A stretch of DNA of 64,000 bases from Apophysomyces variabilis. Lineage: Eukaryota > Mucoromycota > Mucoromycetes > Mucorales > Mucoraceae. Position numbers and translations under genes: made by a program. Within the stretch, counting starts at the first letter, position 1, and each line of letters begins with the position of its first letter. Below, piece by piece: positions 22,901-36,000 of the stretch. The stretch spans positions 24,805-88,804 of the forward strand of contig MZZL01000385.1 in NCBI GenBank assembly GCA_002749535.1. The letters run 5' to 3'. The notes under the pieces are model-generated. The model was given only the letters and a program-made list of their open reading frames with translations, was not told where the DNA came from and made no database searches.

Positions 22901-23042
22901 ACCATTGGATAGCTTTATTTGAAGCACCTGCCACGTCTACGTTGGACAATGGGTCTTCGGGATCTAAGTAAGCTTCACATCAGCGCACGCATGAAGAGAT
23001 TGAATGTATACGTTGCTCAGACTGCTTTCTTTTGGTGCGCAT
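19990..23042 (-). pseudogene. Fanzor1-type (eukaryotic TnpB-like) RNA-guided nuclease, decayed copy
   Basis: Minus-strand multi-exon gene from ATG 23042 (MRTKRKQSEQ, basic, NLS-like) to 19990. The N-terminal exon (to about 22455) has a long Lys/Arg-rich region and a CPTC pair. Central exons follow (about 22455-21615), then a large exon (21380 to about 20640) with an acidic insert and the RuvC-I-like GMDPDLTDVFVSCNGHGKEW and LRFWRY segments. The C-terminus has FGNAMFSNTMRGK, IIEIDEYKTSKICSNCG, the zinc ribbon partner CKTC and the RuvC-III NRDLNSSRNI. This order matches Fanzor. The copy looks broken: an in-frame TAG at 20573-20575 sits in the basic linker after GGDKYW, and the frame carrying FGNAMFSNTMRG shifts to that of EIDEYKTSKIC near 20230-20255 with no intron signals. 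Fanzors are usually part of transposable elements; no terminal repeats were identified here. Confidence 0.85.
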
Positions 23043-25576
23043 TGCTTTGAAGTTGAAAGAGAAGATTAACTCAAAGGATAGATATATATAAACGCAAACG
23101 ACCGAATTCTCACACTTTATCAAAATTACGTCAATCATATATTACAACTACTTTTAACTTGTTATTATCTTGTGTTGACCGTGTGTACCGGAAGACGGAA
23201 CGGAAATTCAGCATAGTACGCAATACGCAAGAATGTGCGCTGCCTATACGTGAAGTCCATGGCTGCTTGCACCGCTTTCTTATATTTGGACAAACACGGG
23301 TATAAGAAAAAGCATGCAGATTTAGTTCCTAAGAATATCCATTTGTTCTTTCTGGTACAGTCATTCTCGTTCATTTAGTTCTTTTCCTGGAGTGATAAAA
23401 CGTACAAATTGATAGGCAGATCAAAACATAGTAGTGCGGATGGAGCTGTGGTGGAGCAAAATTGCCCATGTAAATTAGAGAAATAGTTTATACTTGCCCA
23501 ATAAACGGAGCTTCTACACCTCTGATTTTGACCAAGATCCAACTGGAGTTCGTCGGATAGAATCGGCTACTGAGGCGAGAATGCTTTGTCCCTTGGCAGT
23601 GTAGGAAAGATCGCGACAACACATTATAATAAAGTTTGCTACTTGTAAAAGTAATCATTATACGAAAATGATTACTAGAGCAAAAGAGAACTAAAAGTTT
23701 TGATGAGACTACAAAATTTAAGGAGGCCACAGCCATGAGAAGGTTCACAGTTTCTAAATAGCGCAATGTCACCTATGCCTGTGTAGTACAAAAATTTCCT
23801 GCTTAAAGATTTTTACGATTTTTCTGCTTTGTATAATAGATTTTAGATGAATTTTTGCACTTTGCATCAGCTGAGTTATTAGCATGGTTAATCAATTGCA
23901 TAAGTGTAATACAACATAACGTGTTTCGTAATTATAGAGAGAAAGGAAGAAGAATGGCCAATTGTAATCACCGGATCCGCTAATCACATAGGAAAGATGA
24001 TTGCGACTATTTGCCTGCGGCTTCCACCAAAACAGAACGATACTGTTCCCTGAATACTACCTAAAACGATATTCACTCGATAACTCAGTATGTACCGAAC
24101 AACAAAATATGCATCCCTCCAAGTACAAGTTACTTCAGCCAAATCAAAAAGCTGACACCTTTTTCTCCGCTAATGCAGAAGTATCATTATGAAGCATGCT
24201 AGATTTTCTGTTGATACTCACTTGCACTTCTATATGGTTGGCTTCCCTAAGCCTCGCTGATTGACATGCTTTGTCCAGATCCTCGATAGAAGCTTTTCTC
24301 TTTATTCTATTATACACTCTTTTAGCCTCCCTCAAGCCTCACACTCATGGTACGATACGAAAAAGAATTTGCAGAAAACATAACTACAGGAACTACTCTC
24401 CCTTGCCTTAGTTTTCTCAGCTCGATCGATGACATGGTTATGGAAAGATTCTGATAAATGCTATCTTTTCACCGCTAATTGGTGAATATAGCCACGTCGA
24501 AAGGTAAATGAGCACCAACGAGATCGCGGGCAGCTACACATAGAGAACTACTAACTTTTAGTAACGAATCAGAGAAGTACATAATTGTCTTGTTCATTCT
24601 TCCGTGCAATGGAATCGATTAAGCATGTTCAGTTGAAAAGCAGAGAGTCACCATTTGCATCTTTTTTATACAATTCAGTATCACCACAAACCAGGCTGAA
24701 CTTGTATACGCATGATCGATAATGTGTCTTGCCATTCTGCCCTTCTTCCATGGCTATCTTATACAACTTCATTATTTGCCGTGGCACATATATCATATAA
24801 GGTTTTTTTGCTTCAGTATTGTCTCTTTTCTATTTTCAGCCCGAAACGTAACGGGTTTGTAACATAAAGGAGATAAGGCGAGGTGGTCTTTCCGCAATCT
24901 TGGTCCAAGGAGCTCACATCTATTGATTCCAGCCACCGCAGAAAAAACTTCAAGAGGCGCAAACCCGCATGCAAGATTCTGTAGTTACAAACTATACCCG
25001 CGACACTAAGGCTTTATTGTTTGTTTTATGTATACTAAATTTCTAAGTCCTGGACATGTTTATTTAACCAATCGGTATTCTCGGAGTGAGATGTGATAGG
25101 AAACTATTAGACCGTTATTCTAAGCCATTTTAGGCCTGTCCAGGATTTTCATAGAATGTTAAGATACTCGGGGTTAAACAATACCCCTCTTTTTATTTGT
25201 ATGGTTGATTAAAGTTTTTATCAAGACAAAGAGTAACTTGGGTTTGTAATACGTGCGTGCTTCAATGTTTGCAGCAAAGGTGATCCCGTCAACAAGTGAA
25301 AAAGCACAATTTCTGTTTATACAATGTGAACGACTGTAACAAGCTCCGATTCCTTTTATATACGACACTAGCGCGATGGATAGATATTTTGTGCGACCAA
25401 GACACGAACTCCTTCAGTCCCGACTGTATTTTTTTTCAGCGCCTTTGTTATTAATGCCTTTCTGCTCCTTACAACCCTGACACGTTCCTTTCTTTGTCCT
25501 TTCCTCTCCTAACAAAAACAATTCTACAGCAGCTGAACAGTGCTGTCCCTTCTCATTCCTTTGTCCTTCTTATAAG
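23043..25576. other. AT-rich region without recognisable genes
   Basis: About 2.5 kb between the Fanzor start and the SH3 membrane protein gene. Several open frames of 60-95 codons exist (for example minus 23488-23772 and minus 24144-24335), but none shows conserved motifs, good starts or in-phase partners. The piece at 24144-24335, with AKRVYNRIKRKASIEDLDKA, is basic and could be a transposon remnant. The stretch before 25577 is pyrimidine-rich and probably the leader of the next gene. Confidence 0.45.
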
Positions 25577-26733
25577 ATGATGTCCAACTCGCCGGCATTC
25601 GTTACTTTCTTGGTCTCCATCGCAGCCATCGTCAATTTCAGTAATGCTCAGCCAGTATGGCCAAGAGCAGAGCCAACTGAGATAAACCAGCATAGCGAGA
25701 GTAAGTATCCCGATATTCACATCTTGCACTTTCCTTACTCCTTTTAGCTCCAAAACCAACACCCAAGGAATCCCCGAAACCAAAGGCACCAACTACCACT
25801 AACATATCCAAAGAGCCAGCGCGCACTACTGCTGCTCCGAAGAAGGAAACTCAACCTAATTTTGCCAATGCAACACCATCAACGGAACCGAAATCTACAA
25901 CGAAAAAAGAACGTAAACCGCACACCTCTACCGCCCTTACGTCTTCCCATACAACACCTTCCGTCAGTTCTACGTCTAGCTTGCCGTTTCCTGTTCCTTC
26001 CGGCTCAACAACTCTATCATCAATTGCTACAACCAGTAATGGTGTCATTGGCTCAGCTGCTAGTCAGGACACGCCTTCTTCGTCTGGACCATCGGGCGGC
26101 GCAATTGGTGGTATTGTTGCCGCTGTTCTGATTGCTGTAGGTGGATTGGCCGCCTTTGCTATGGTAAAACGGAAGAAAAAGCGCTCCCGTCGGATGACCA
26201 AACCTGACCCATTCACCATGGGATTCGGAAGTCATGATCCTCCACCAGCGATCGACAACAACTTCCCACCTCACGCAGCTTATGCCAGCATGAACACGGT
26301 CCAGACCCCGCAGATCCAAGTCCCGCCGATCGCTACCGCCACAAGTAACCCCTCGACCTATCCTCAGATGGCAGCAACTACTACCGGTGCTACCGGTACT
26401 GCTGCTGCTACTACTACTACTTCCATTGCTACTATACCTCCTGTACCTACACAAACAGATTCGATTGGAGTATTTACGGTCATTTCTACCTACACACCGA
26501 CGCTTAACGACGAAATTGACATTCAAATCGGTGATCGCATTGAAGTATTGGTAGAATATGATGATGGCTGGTGTCAGGGAATCAATCTATCACGCGGTAA
26601 TGCAAAGGGTGTATTCCCCAAGCACTGTGTAGACTACGCGACAGATCCTATTGAACATGACAAGTCACATATAACGGACGAGACAGATCGTGTCAAGCGC
26701 GTCAGTTCCATGTACATGGCACAGAAACAATAA
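25577..26733 (+). CDS. Single-pass membrane protein with mucin-like ectodomain and cytoplasmic SH3 domain
   Basis: Two exons (25577-25700 and 25748-26733) give 369 residues. The N-terminus (MMSNSPAFVTFLVSIAAIVN, then FSNAQ) is a signal peptide. Residues about 40-155 are Ser/Thr/Pro-rich and likely O-glycosylated outside the cell. A transmembrane helix lies at about 158-180 (IGGIVAAVLIAVGGLAAFAM), followed by a basic stop-transfer KRKKKRSRR. The cytoplasmic part has a low-complexity linker and an SH3 domain at about 280-337 with ALYDY-like STYTPTLNDEIDIQIGDRIE, YDDGWCQGINL and GVFPKHCVDY. The layout resembles fungal Fus1/Sho1-like surface signalling proteins; the exact ortholog is not clear. 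Two adjacent in-frame ATGs occur; the first is used. Confidence 0.88.
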
Positions 26734-29700
26734 TACTTATATATCTATTTTTTTATTGCAATATACAAAGTACCATACACAGCATATCATTTCATTGAAT
26801 GGCATCTAAACTAAGTAACGATTGAGATATCGTGGCTGACAGACCAGAACTCGAGAATTTTAGCTATCTAGTTCCATTGAAGCTAACGAAATCCTTTGCT
26901 TTATGTCATAATTTGCAGTTAATTAATTTTTCTCGGGATATAGCTTCATATCAATGTTTTAGTGATACTTATAGGGAAATCAACAGAGGTAGTCATGGGC
27001 AAACCAGCCAAATGTTCCTGATTTCGTTTATTGTTGTGCGTGCTTACTTCTGTAGATCCTGTAAGATTGATTCGTTGTTGTTATTGCCATATAAACTTGA
27101 AATATTTAGTTTTCAATGGCATGTGATAAGTAATATTACCTCTATTCACATAAACCTATGGTAGAAATGGATCACGATACTGCTCATCGCCGTTACAGGA
27201 TACCATCTATCTGATGAATAATGTCCAGATAGATATTCCAGCTTTTAGTAGTCCACAGAATGTACACCCTTGAATTTCCTTCATTGAACAATTGTTGGAA
27301 CCAATGTCACTTGTTATTTTCAGTTCGGATATATACATCCTTGGACAAGTGAAGTGAACGATATGGTTTCCATTACAGGAAAGCGGTCCCTGAATCACTC
27401 TATTTTTGTTGGCCCCTGCATAACCTGTTGCATCTCTATCTGTTAACCCGACCCTACACGTCATTGCAAAGGTATGTGTGCTTACTAACAATATCACCTT
27501 CGGGAAATTAGACAGGAATTATCTACACTATTCCATGGAATTTCACCAAAGAGCATCAACGGGTCTCCGATCTTATTGACAAGCTAAGATGACGGTATTC
27601 CAATTAACGCAACACTCCAAGGCGGCCTTAAAACATGTGTTAACCAGTCTATATACCCAGTCAGTTATGGAGTAATTTGCTATAACTATAGCCTGTAAAA
27701 TCTCAGATTTGGCCTTCATAGACTGGAAAAATTGGTCCATATAGGTTAGCATCATAGCAAGGTCCACTATAAACCGAAAAGGACACTATGGAGGCGAATC
27801 GAGCGCGAGTAACCCGAATCAACTACGCTCTAAACATTTTGGCAAAGATTACTGGGCGTGGAAACAAATGCGTAACATTAGTTTTCTGGTTTTCACCAGC
27901 CGAAGCCGTCGAGAGGACAGTTCCAAATGGCCGATCAAGGTTAAGTGCTAAAGTGACCCACTGCTAAAACAGGGCGTTAACTTTTTATAGATATCCGGGG
28001 TTTCATCGTTTTGTGGCCACTGTGGAATCATTGAAAGCAAAAGAAAGGAGGAAAGACCCACAATCCCGTTGGTGAACGTAGATCACCAGTAACACTCTGG
28101 TTTGGGTGAAGTATCTAATTGATGAAAGTCAGTTACCCGCTATTCAGGGAGGAATGGAAATTTAACTGGGCTATCGCTGCACAGGTGTCAATACGCCAAA
28201 GGATGCCTAGGGCAAACTGACAAGGCTGCATCGAAAATAGCGGAAATCAAGATTTTAGGACTTATTTGAAAAGAAAAAAACTATTTGCAATCGAGAAAGT
28301 ATTGCTTTTGTGCGCTACGCCTCTGTTTGTGCGGAAAATTGTAGTGGATACTGAGTTGACTGCGTATACATAAGTACTGGGAAATGCCATATTAGTATCA
28401 CAACGAATACTCTGTCTTAGAAGTCATATGTTAAAGATGTTGTCCATGATGATATAGCGTCATTCTCCCAAGTATATTCTGAATTTTAGGTAGGGGTTAT
28501 TGTTGGGAATTCTTAGCAGAAATTTTCGTGCGTGCTGCTTGCTTTACCAGCTCGTCTGTTTTCAGTCACTCTCCGAATATTAGGAAGACGTTATCCCCGG
28601 GCAGCTGGTAGGGGATATGTAAATATCCATCAACGTATTGTTACGTTTACTTATTGTACGAGTGACTTCCCAATATTGTTCGTATGAAATGTGAGTCAAC
28701 GCTAAGATTGGGTTTTGACAAGTAAGACGCGGTCTCCCATGCAATGAACAGATAATGCAACAACGCAAGTATACTATGTGTTAAGTGTTATTGCTAGCAT
28801 GAGCGTGTTTTTGTCTAACATTGCCGGGCCTGAAAATACAAAGGCTGCAATAAAATGTCCTCTGTAATTCCTGCTTAACCCTGTGGATATATGTAGGTAA
28901 AGGGGACAAGAAGAATTCTTAGAGATTGTTATGTATGTTTATTTCAATCTATTTCCCTCCATATTCGTAACTGTTTAACCTTCCGCAAGTTTGAATTTAG
29001 TAAATATTCTTCTCGTTAATAGGTATAGATTTTGGATGAATTAGCACTGCAGTAGTGAAGTATGTCACTTCATTTTTGGCCTCGGTTTTCCAGCTCTGAC
29101 TGAGAAAAGGAATGCAGTTTGTGATCCAAAAGAACAGTTCATCATGGAAACACTAATATTAAGAAGTCAAACCAAGACAATAGGCGCATGCCCAATACAT
29201 TAAAATAGTTGCGGATATTATCTTTTCTGGCTACTATTCGTGCTGCAATTAGGCTCCAGTTTCCTTTAGTCGTGCGCACAGAAGAAACCAATTTTTCAGA
29301 GTATGCCACGTTAATTATCTATCTCTTTCAAAATGGGTGCGCCACCATAACTAAAATTAGGTAAAATCCGAGTTAGCATTGTTTGCCGAAACGAGTTGTG
29401 TCCTAAAATTTGACATACGATTTTCCAGGGTTCTCATCTTCAGGTCGTAGGGATCAATGCTGTTTGCTAGTAACCAAAGGAATCGATTGATCTTTGTACA
29501 ACTGGGGACCAGACATTTGCTGTGCATGAAGTTATGGTGACTGGTTTTAAAGAATTTTGGGAACCCTTTGATGGGTTAGAATGAGGAGGTCCCTTTGAGG
29601 TACGGACATGTCTGCAGTACATTGTTTCTCCCCAAATATTTTAGATATGATACTATCATATACCACTTTGGAAAAGGGGTATTTCCTTCCCTTTATCCCG

Positions 29701-30035
29701 AAGGTAGAAGGGGGGTTCGGCTTACTCCTCGTGTTTCGTACCAGTCACTATCAGGAACTGTCTGTGAAAATTCCTCGGGCAAAACCGAGGTTTACGTATT
29801 CCCGCTTTTTGTCTCCAGTGAAACAGAGATAAGTATGCAACCCTGATATTTCCTGTATCTTCTTATTAGGGAATGTTAGGGTGAAATAAGAAAAAATATT
29901 AGAAGCTGGATACCAAACGGTTTGGGTCGCACATAGGCCTGCAGAAAAGGGACATAATGCTTGAAGCAGGGTCTATTCCGACTAACTCCAAGCCAAATAC
30001 AAATTTCTCCATTGTCCTTTTTTTCTTTGTTTGTG
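26734..30035. other. Long intergenic region
   Basis: About 3.3 kb with no gene supported on either strand. Minus-strand frames at 27207-27497 and plus-strand frames at 29595-29846 lack motifs and conserved composition. A short perfect hairpin (six-base arms CCTCGG/CCGAGG, loop GCAAAA) lies at 29773-29790. No tRNA, rRNA or clear transposon ends were recognised. Confidence 0.45.
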
Positions 30036-30806
30036 ATGAGGTTATTACGAAAGTCTCGACCTACTACTGTCAAGGCCTGTGAAATTGATCGTCTTCCCGA
30101 TGATCTTGTTATATACCTGCTTCTTCTTCCCTCTGTTGATCTACGGACACTCTACGTGGTCGCACAGACATCGCGGCGATTATTTAATTTAGTAATATAT
30201 GTATTTCAATATTATGTACTCCCAAACATCCAGCTTGCCATGACAATAGACCAAGAAGGTCGAAGGAAGACCACAGCATACCATCAATTCGTGAATTTTG
30301 ATGCGGCGACGTTCCGGGCAACATTTGTCGCAACCAGTACAAAGTCCATGCGTTATCAATGCAGCGCGTCCATAGCGCCACCCACTTTACGAAATCTTGC
30401 AATGATTATTACGCCATCTTCACCAAAGCTACTCCAAGATTGGTTACCAAGTCCAGCACAGTCTAGAACTATTGTCAAAAATCCGAAGCGAAAGTTAAAT
30501 ATTAAATATTACGGGATCCAACGAATTACGAGCCGCAAACGATGTAACCCCAAGTGGACTTTCGTTTACAGCATCTTTCCCGAGATAAACACAAATGAGG
30601 TGCGCTCTCTGGAAATTCCCAACTTTGCATCAAAGACATATCATCAACTACCAAAATATCGTGGCCGCTACATGACTCCTATCTGCTTAACTGTCCATAT
30701 GTCAGTGCTATGTCAGGCACATAGCACTTTAGCCGGATGGAAAAAGAGTTTGCAATGGCTTCGGGAAAAGTACCATAAAACGAGACAATACTATTGTTTG
30801 AAGTAA
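30036..30806 (+). CDS. F-box-like protein
   Basis: Intronless frame of 256 residues from the first ATG (30036). The open frame extends upstream to a TTG at 29961, but that segment is hydrophobic, T-rich leader. Residues about 15-55 (EIDRLPDDLVIYLLLLPSVD, then LRTLYVVAQTSRRLFNLV) fit an F-box: a Leu-Pro start, two amphipathic helices and a Cys/Ser-Arg-Arg-like turn. F-box proteins recruit substrates to SCF ubiquitin ligases through Skp1. The rest has no recognised repeats; it is basic with scattered Arg/Lys clusters. Surrounding DNA is gene-poor, so it could also be a young or degenerate member of an expanded F-box family. Confidence 0.55.
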   Translation: MRLLRKSRPTTVKACEIDRLPDDLVIYLLLLPSVDLRTLYVVAQTSRRLFNLVIYVFQYYVLPNIQLAMTIDQEGRRKTTAYHQFVNFDAATFRATFVATSTKSMRYQCSASIAPPTLRNLAMIITPSSPKLLQDWLPSPAQSRTIVKNPKRKLNIKYYGIQRITSRKRCNPKWTFVYSIFPEINTNEVRSLEIPNFASKTYHQLPKYRGRYMTPICLTVHMSVLCQAHSTLAGWKKSLQWLREKYHKTRQYYCLK

Positions 30807-33039
30807 ATTGATAAAACCCAATACTCAAATTATCTATATAATTTGTCCAAATTATTTAACTTTAAGCAATATGTATGCCATGTACATTACGTTTCATTGC
30901 AACATATTAAATTTCAACCGGAGAAAAGTTTTGGGAATGCAGTCTCAAAATTCCGCAGACTCATAAAACACAACTACCCCTTTTTGTCAGGAGCAAAGAA
31001 AGGAGAAAACGATTCAAGAGCAGGGAAACTCAAAGTCCCTATTAAAAATCATCAGTCGTATATAAACATAATATAGGAACTGGGTTATCAATAAGTCTAT
31101 AAGCTACAAATACTCCATCAATGAAAATTCTACATGTGTAATGCTCAGTTATGATATCACAAACGGATTTCACAACAAACTTCAGTTATCAACAAGCATT
31201 AAATGATGGTGGGACCGAGGGTTGGCAATGCAATCTGTTGTAACCAATCCCTAGGGAATCTTAAGTGTATCAAATCAATGAATTAACGAGCCTAAGTCTG
31301 TCTAGATGAATCATATTCAGAGAAGCGCTTAGTTAAATTCTCTGTCATTGTAACATGTAATTTAAGTGTGGCGGCTCAATTCTATGCTCCTGACGTGGCT
31401 CTCATGTTTAGATTAGCTTATTCGGATTAGATAGATCCAAAAAAGAAGGCTGTAAAATGGTAGTGATGCACTATCGGCAACCATAGATCGATGTTGCGTT
31501 GCCAGTTATACCAGATCTTTAACAAAGGTAGAAATGGGAACTTGTTCCTCTCTTGGGCTCTATCCTGTTCATATATAAAAGTGAATGGATAGTCAATGCA
31601 GAAATAACTGTAAATGAATTTCTGTCTTTACTCCTAAAACCTTGGTTAGTTAAGTAAGCTCCGGGTAAAGGAATATTTATTGGTCCCTTCAAACACAGTG
31701 CTATCTGCGCCCGCATACTAAATCTTTAGCAGATGTGGGGTAACTCTATTTTTTCTTTAGAAGAAATTATTGCCAATTCTTTTATCGGTAGCTGTTTTCA
31801 CTTATATTGTGCGACTCCATCACTGACGCAACTATGACCCTTGATATGTAGCATAATCGCCTTTCTGAAGTAAGAAAGATCGCTCCTACTTATTATTGAT
31901 TTAGTTTAAGCTCCTCGGACACGTTCTATGTCTAGCGGAGGATTAAGTTAAAATAGGTAAGTAAAGGGTACCATGTCGATAGATCTAATAGACTAAATGG
32001 CGCACATTTATTCCTGTTCTAGCAAACAGTTGACCCCTCTATAGATGCAGAATTGACCCGTGTAGACATTGATGAATCAAAGCTAAAAAACGAAGCAGGA
32101 AAGTGAGAAGCGATGGTCAAATATACGATAGAAGTTTTCAAGTAATAGAGCAAATTAAATATTCCCTTGGTTCGTTTGTACATTCAATTATGCTCTGGAT
32201 GACAAGAGCAGGCGAAACCCATCGTTGTAGTTCAATTTAGGCAATTTTGATCCAGAATTTACCGTTCTTCGTCCTGTTGTATCAGCGTTGTATGGTATAG
32301 CAGCATATTTCGCAAACTACCGGGAAGAATGCACAGCATGATCCTTTCAGCAAAGCAATTAATTGCCCAAAACCGGAACTACATGCGCATTAATGACGTT
32401 TACCAAAAAGGTGATGGACGGCTGTTACAGGTGTGCTGTTTAAGTGCTCCGATAGTAAAGACTATATTTGGCAAAGCAGACATCGCGCATTCTACAGTAC
32501 GGTCGCTTCTTTGTCTTATGGAACACAATTGAACTGAACGCCAGCCGTCCTTAAAAGTACGAATGGATCCAGTTTATTGTATCCTTCAACGAGACAAGAG
32601 CTACAAAACTAACTATGATATTTATTGCCACGCCACCAAAAAGATAAGATGGATCCGATAATATCGTACGATCTGCCAAAGCGATTCAAACAAAAAAAAC
32701 CTCGACTGAGTGCAGCTAAATTATCTGATAGACATTACTTCAAGAAAAAGCCAGTGTAACATGCACCGGATTTCGGAGGCACTCAAACTTCCATTGCAAC
32801 CTCTGCTCTTGCCGCAATGCTTTAGATCGTGTAGGCCCTTAGGATATATTCTGTATACATATATGGAAGTTGTTACATATACATAGAATGGGCACATCCC
32901 CTTCTTAGCAAGATGACACAGTATGGTTTATATGTGCCCGTGAGAGTGTGTGTTTGCGAGTGCCACGTGCAGTTCGGGAAATTGCACGATTTTCTAAAGC
33001 GCATCAAACAGGCAATTTTTTTGTGTCCATTTGAACGGC
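30807..33039. other. Intergenic region upstream of pyruvate kinase
   Basis: No gene recognised across 2.2 kb. The open frames present (for example minus 31519-31716 and plus 32329-32532) are short and without motifs. The last few hundred bases should carry the promoter of the pyruvate kinase gene. Confidence 0.5.
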
Positions 33040-33047
33040 TATATAAA
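33040..33047 (+). promoter_or_regulatory. TATA box of the pyruvate kinase gene
   Basis: The sequence TATATAAA lies 52 bp upstream of the pyruvate kinase ATG, followed by a short leader. Its position and match to the TATA consensus fit a strongly expressed glycolytic gene. The transcription start itself is not visible. Confidence 0.55.
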
Positions 33048-33098
33048 GGTGAATAGCGTTCTTTCCTTGAGCCACACTCTAAACTATAATTGCAAACT

Positions 33099-36000
33099 AT
33101 GCCTGTGCTTACACCAGAAATCACTTCTAATCTTCAGTGGAAAGCTCAACTAGATGTCAACATTGAACCCACAGCTGGACGCAAGTCAAGTATTATTGGC
33201 ACCATCGGTAAGAGTCCGCAACGGATTTTCGTTTATTGACACTTGCCATTCATAGGACCAAAAACCAACAACGTTGAAATGATCACGCAGCTTCGTAATG
33301 CTGGTCTTAATGTAGCTCGTATGAACTTCTCGCACGGCACATATGAGGTGAGGACATGAGTCAACTCTTTTGCTTGCACGGTCGGCCTCTGCTTGGGCGG
33401 AACGCGGAGATTGCATCGGGATTCCCACGACGTTTCATGATGGAAACAAACAGTTTCAGACAGATATGCTAACCCAATTCTTGGTTTATAGTACCATCAG
33501 TCGGTCATTGACAATGTGCGCAGAAGCTTTGAATGTAAGCGTTCTATGAGGCACAGGTGTAACAATCTAACCGCGACAACGCGTTTACTTAGTGTACCCG
33601 GGCCGTCCTGTCGCCATTGCTCTGGATAATAAGGGTCCTGAAATCCGCACCGGAAATATGAGAGATAACGCCGAGGTAAAATTTTGCACCTGAAAGTACA
33701 AAGGAAGATTGACAAACAGCTTGTTAGATCCCTATCACTGCCGGCCATGAGATGACGTTTAGCGTCGATGAACAGTATAAGGACGAATGTGATGACAAGG
33801 TCATGTATATAGATTATACGAACCTTCCAAAAATGATTGCAGTAGGCAAAAAGATTTATGTTGATGACGGCGTTCTGTCGTTTGAAGTGTTGGAAGTGGG
33901 AGAAGACCACGTTCGGGTAAAGGCTATCAACGCTGGCAAGCTGTGTTCAAGGAAAGGAGTCAATCTTCCCGGTACAGATGTCGATTTACCAGCCTTATCT
34001 GAAAAGGACAAGGCTGATCTGCTTTTCGGTGTGAAAAACAAGGTTGATATGATTTTTGCTTCTTTTGTTCGAAGAGGTCAGGATATCAAAGATATCCGTG
34101 AAGTGCTTGGTTATGAAGGCCGCAACATCAAAATTATCGCAAAGATTGAAAATCATCAAGGTGTCGAAAACTTTGATGAAATCCTCCAGGAAACCGATGG
34201 TGTAATGGTTGCTCGAGGTGTAAGTCTTCTTTTTTTTTTTTTTTTTTTTTTTTTNNNNNNNNNNNNNNNNNNNNNNNNNNNNNNNNNNNNNNNNNNNNNN
34301 NNNNNNNNNNNNNNNNNNNNNNNNNNNNNNNNNNNNNNNNNNNNNNNNNNNNNNNNNNNNNNNNNNNNNNNNNNNNNNNNNNNNNNNNNNNNNNNNNNNN
34401 NNNNNNNNNNNNNNNNNNNNNNNNNNNNNNNNNNNNNNNNNNNNNNNNNNNNNNNNNNNNNNNNNNNNNNNNNNNNNNNNNNNNNNNNNNNNNNNNNNNN
34501 NNNNNNNNNNNNNNNNNNNNNNNNNNNNNNNNNNNNNNNNNNNNNNNNNNNNNNNNNNNNNNNNNNNNNNNNNNNNNNNNNNNNNNNNNNNNNNNNNNNN
34601 NNNNNNNNNNNNNNNNNNNNNNNNNNNNNNNNNNNNNNNNNNNNNNNNNNNNNNNNNNNNNNNNNNNNNNNNNNNNNNNNNNNNNNNNNNNNNNNNNNNN
34701 NNNNNNNNNNNNNNNNNNNNNNNNNNNNNNNNNNNNNNNNNNNNNNNNNNNNNNNNNNNNNNNNNNNNNNNNNNNNNNNNNNNNNNNNNNNNNNNNNNNN
34801 NNNNNNNNNNNNNNNNNNNNNNNNNNNNNNNNNNNNNNNNNNNNNNNNNNNNNNNNNNNNNNNNNNNNNNNNNNNNNNNNNNNNNNNNNNNNNNNNNNNN
34901 NNNNNNNNNNNNNNNNNNNNNNNNNNNNNNNNNNNNNNNNNNNNNNNNNNNNNNNNNNNNNNNNNNNNNNNNNNNNNNNNNNNNNNNNNNNNNNNNNNNN
35001 NNNNNNNNNNNNNNNNNNNNNNNNNNNNNNNNNNNNNNNNNNNNNNNNNNNNNNNNNNNNNNNNNNNNNNNNNNNNNNNNNNNNNNNNNNNNNNNNNNNN
35101 NNNNNNNNNNNNNNNNNNNNNNNNNNNNNNNNNNNNNNNNNNNNNNNNNNNNNNTTTTTTTTTTTTTTTTTTTTTTTTGCGAGAGTAGAAGGTAGCTTAT
35201 CGGTACTATACATTTAGGACATGGGTATCGAAATTCCCTTGGAAAGAGTCTTCATTGCCCAGAAATCGATGATCACAAAGTGTAACCTGGCTGGAAAACC
35301 AGTCATCTGGTAAGCCCTGTAGCACATTTACTAGGCTAGGTTTATTCTAAGATTATACTACTTTTGCTAGTGCTACTCAAATGTTGGAATCAATGACTGT
35401 AAGTTTTGCGATAGTGCTTTGTTTTTATGCTAAGGATGGAAAATTGGCTTAGTATAACCCTCGACCTACTCGAGCCGAAGTATCCGATGTTGCCAATGCT
35501 ATTTTAGACGGGGCAGACTGTGTAATGCTTTCTGGAGAGACAGCCAAAGGCAATTACCCGGTGGAAGCCGTCCGAACAATGCACGAGACTTGTCTTCTGG
35601 CAGAGTCTGTCTTCTGCTATCCAGCCGTATTTAATGAACTCAGAGCACTTACTGCTCTTCCCACTGAAACAACTGAAACTGTGGCCTGCGCTGCAGTTAG
35701 CGCTGCACATGAACAAAGTGCTGGAGCCATCATTGTATTGACTACCTCTGGAAATTCTGCACGTCTCATTTCCAAGTATCGACCTCATGCACCAATCATT
35801 GTCATCACTCGCAACCCACAAACAGCTCGTCAAGTCCATCTTTATCGTGGATGCTTTCCGTTCTACTATCCAAAACCGTCTTCAGAAGCAGCCGCCAGAT
35901 TGTCAGCAAGTAATACATCTCAGCTCAGCCCTGCTGATATTGCTCCATGGCAAGAGGATGTAGATGCACGAATCGTTTGGGGTAAGTGATACAGCTCTCA

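Noticed and set aside
29773..29790. Six-base perfect hairpin as a terminator or RNA element
   Set aside because: Intrinsic terminators are not expected in this eukaryotic genome, and no RNA family fits; listed only as background structure.
33752..35213. Long frames running through the run of N on both strands
   Set aside because: They translate the assembly gap and its poly-T edges. The true exon ends at 34219 with a GTAAGT donor.
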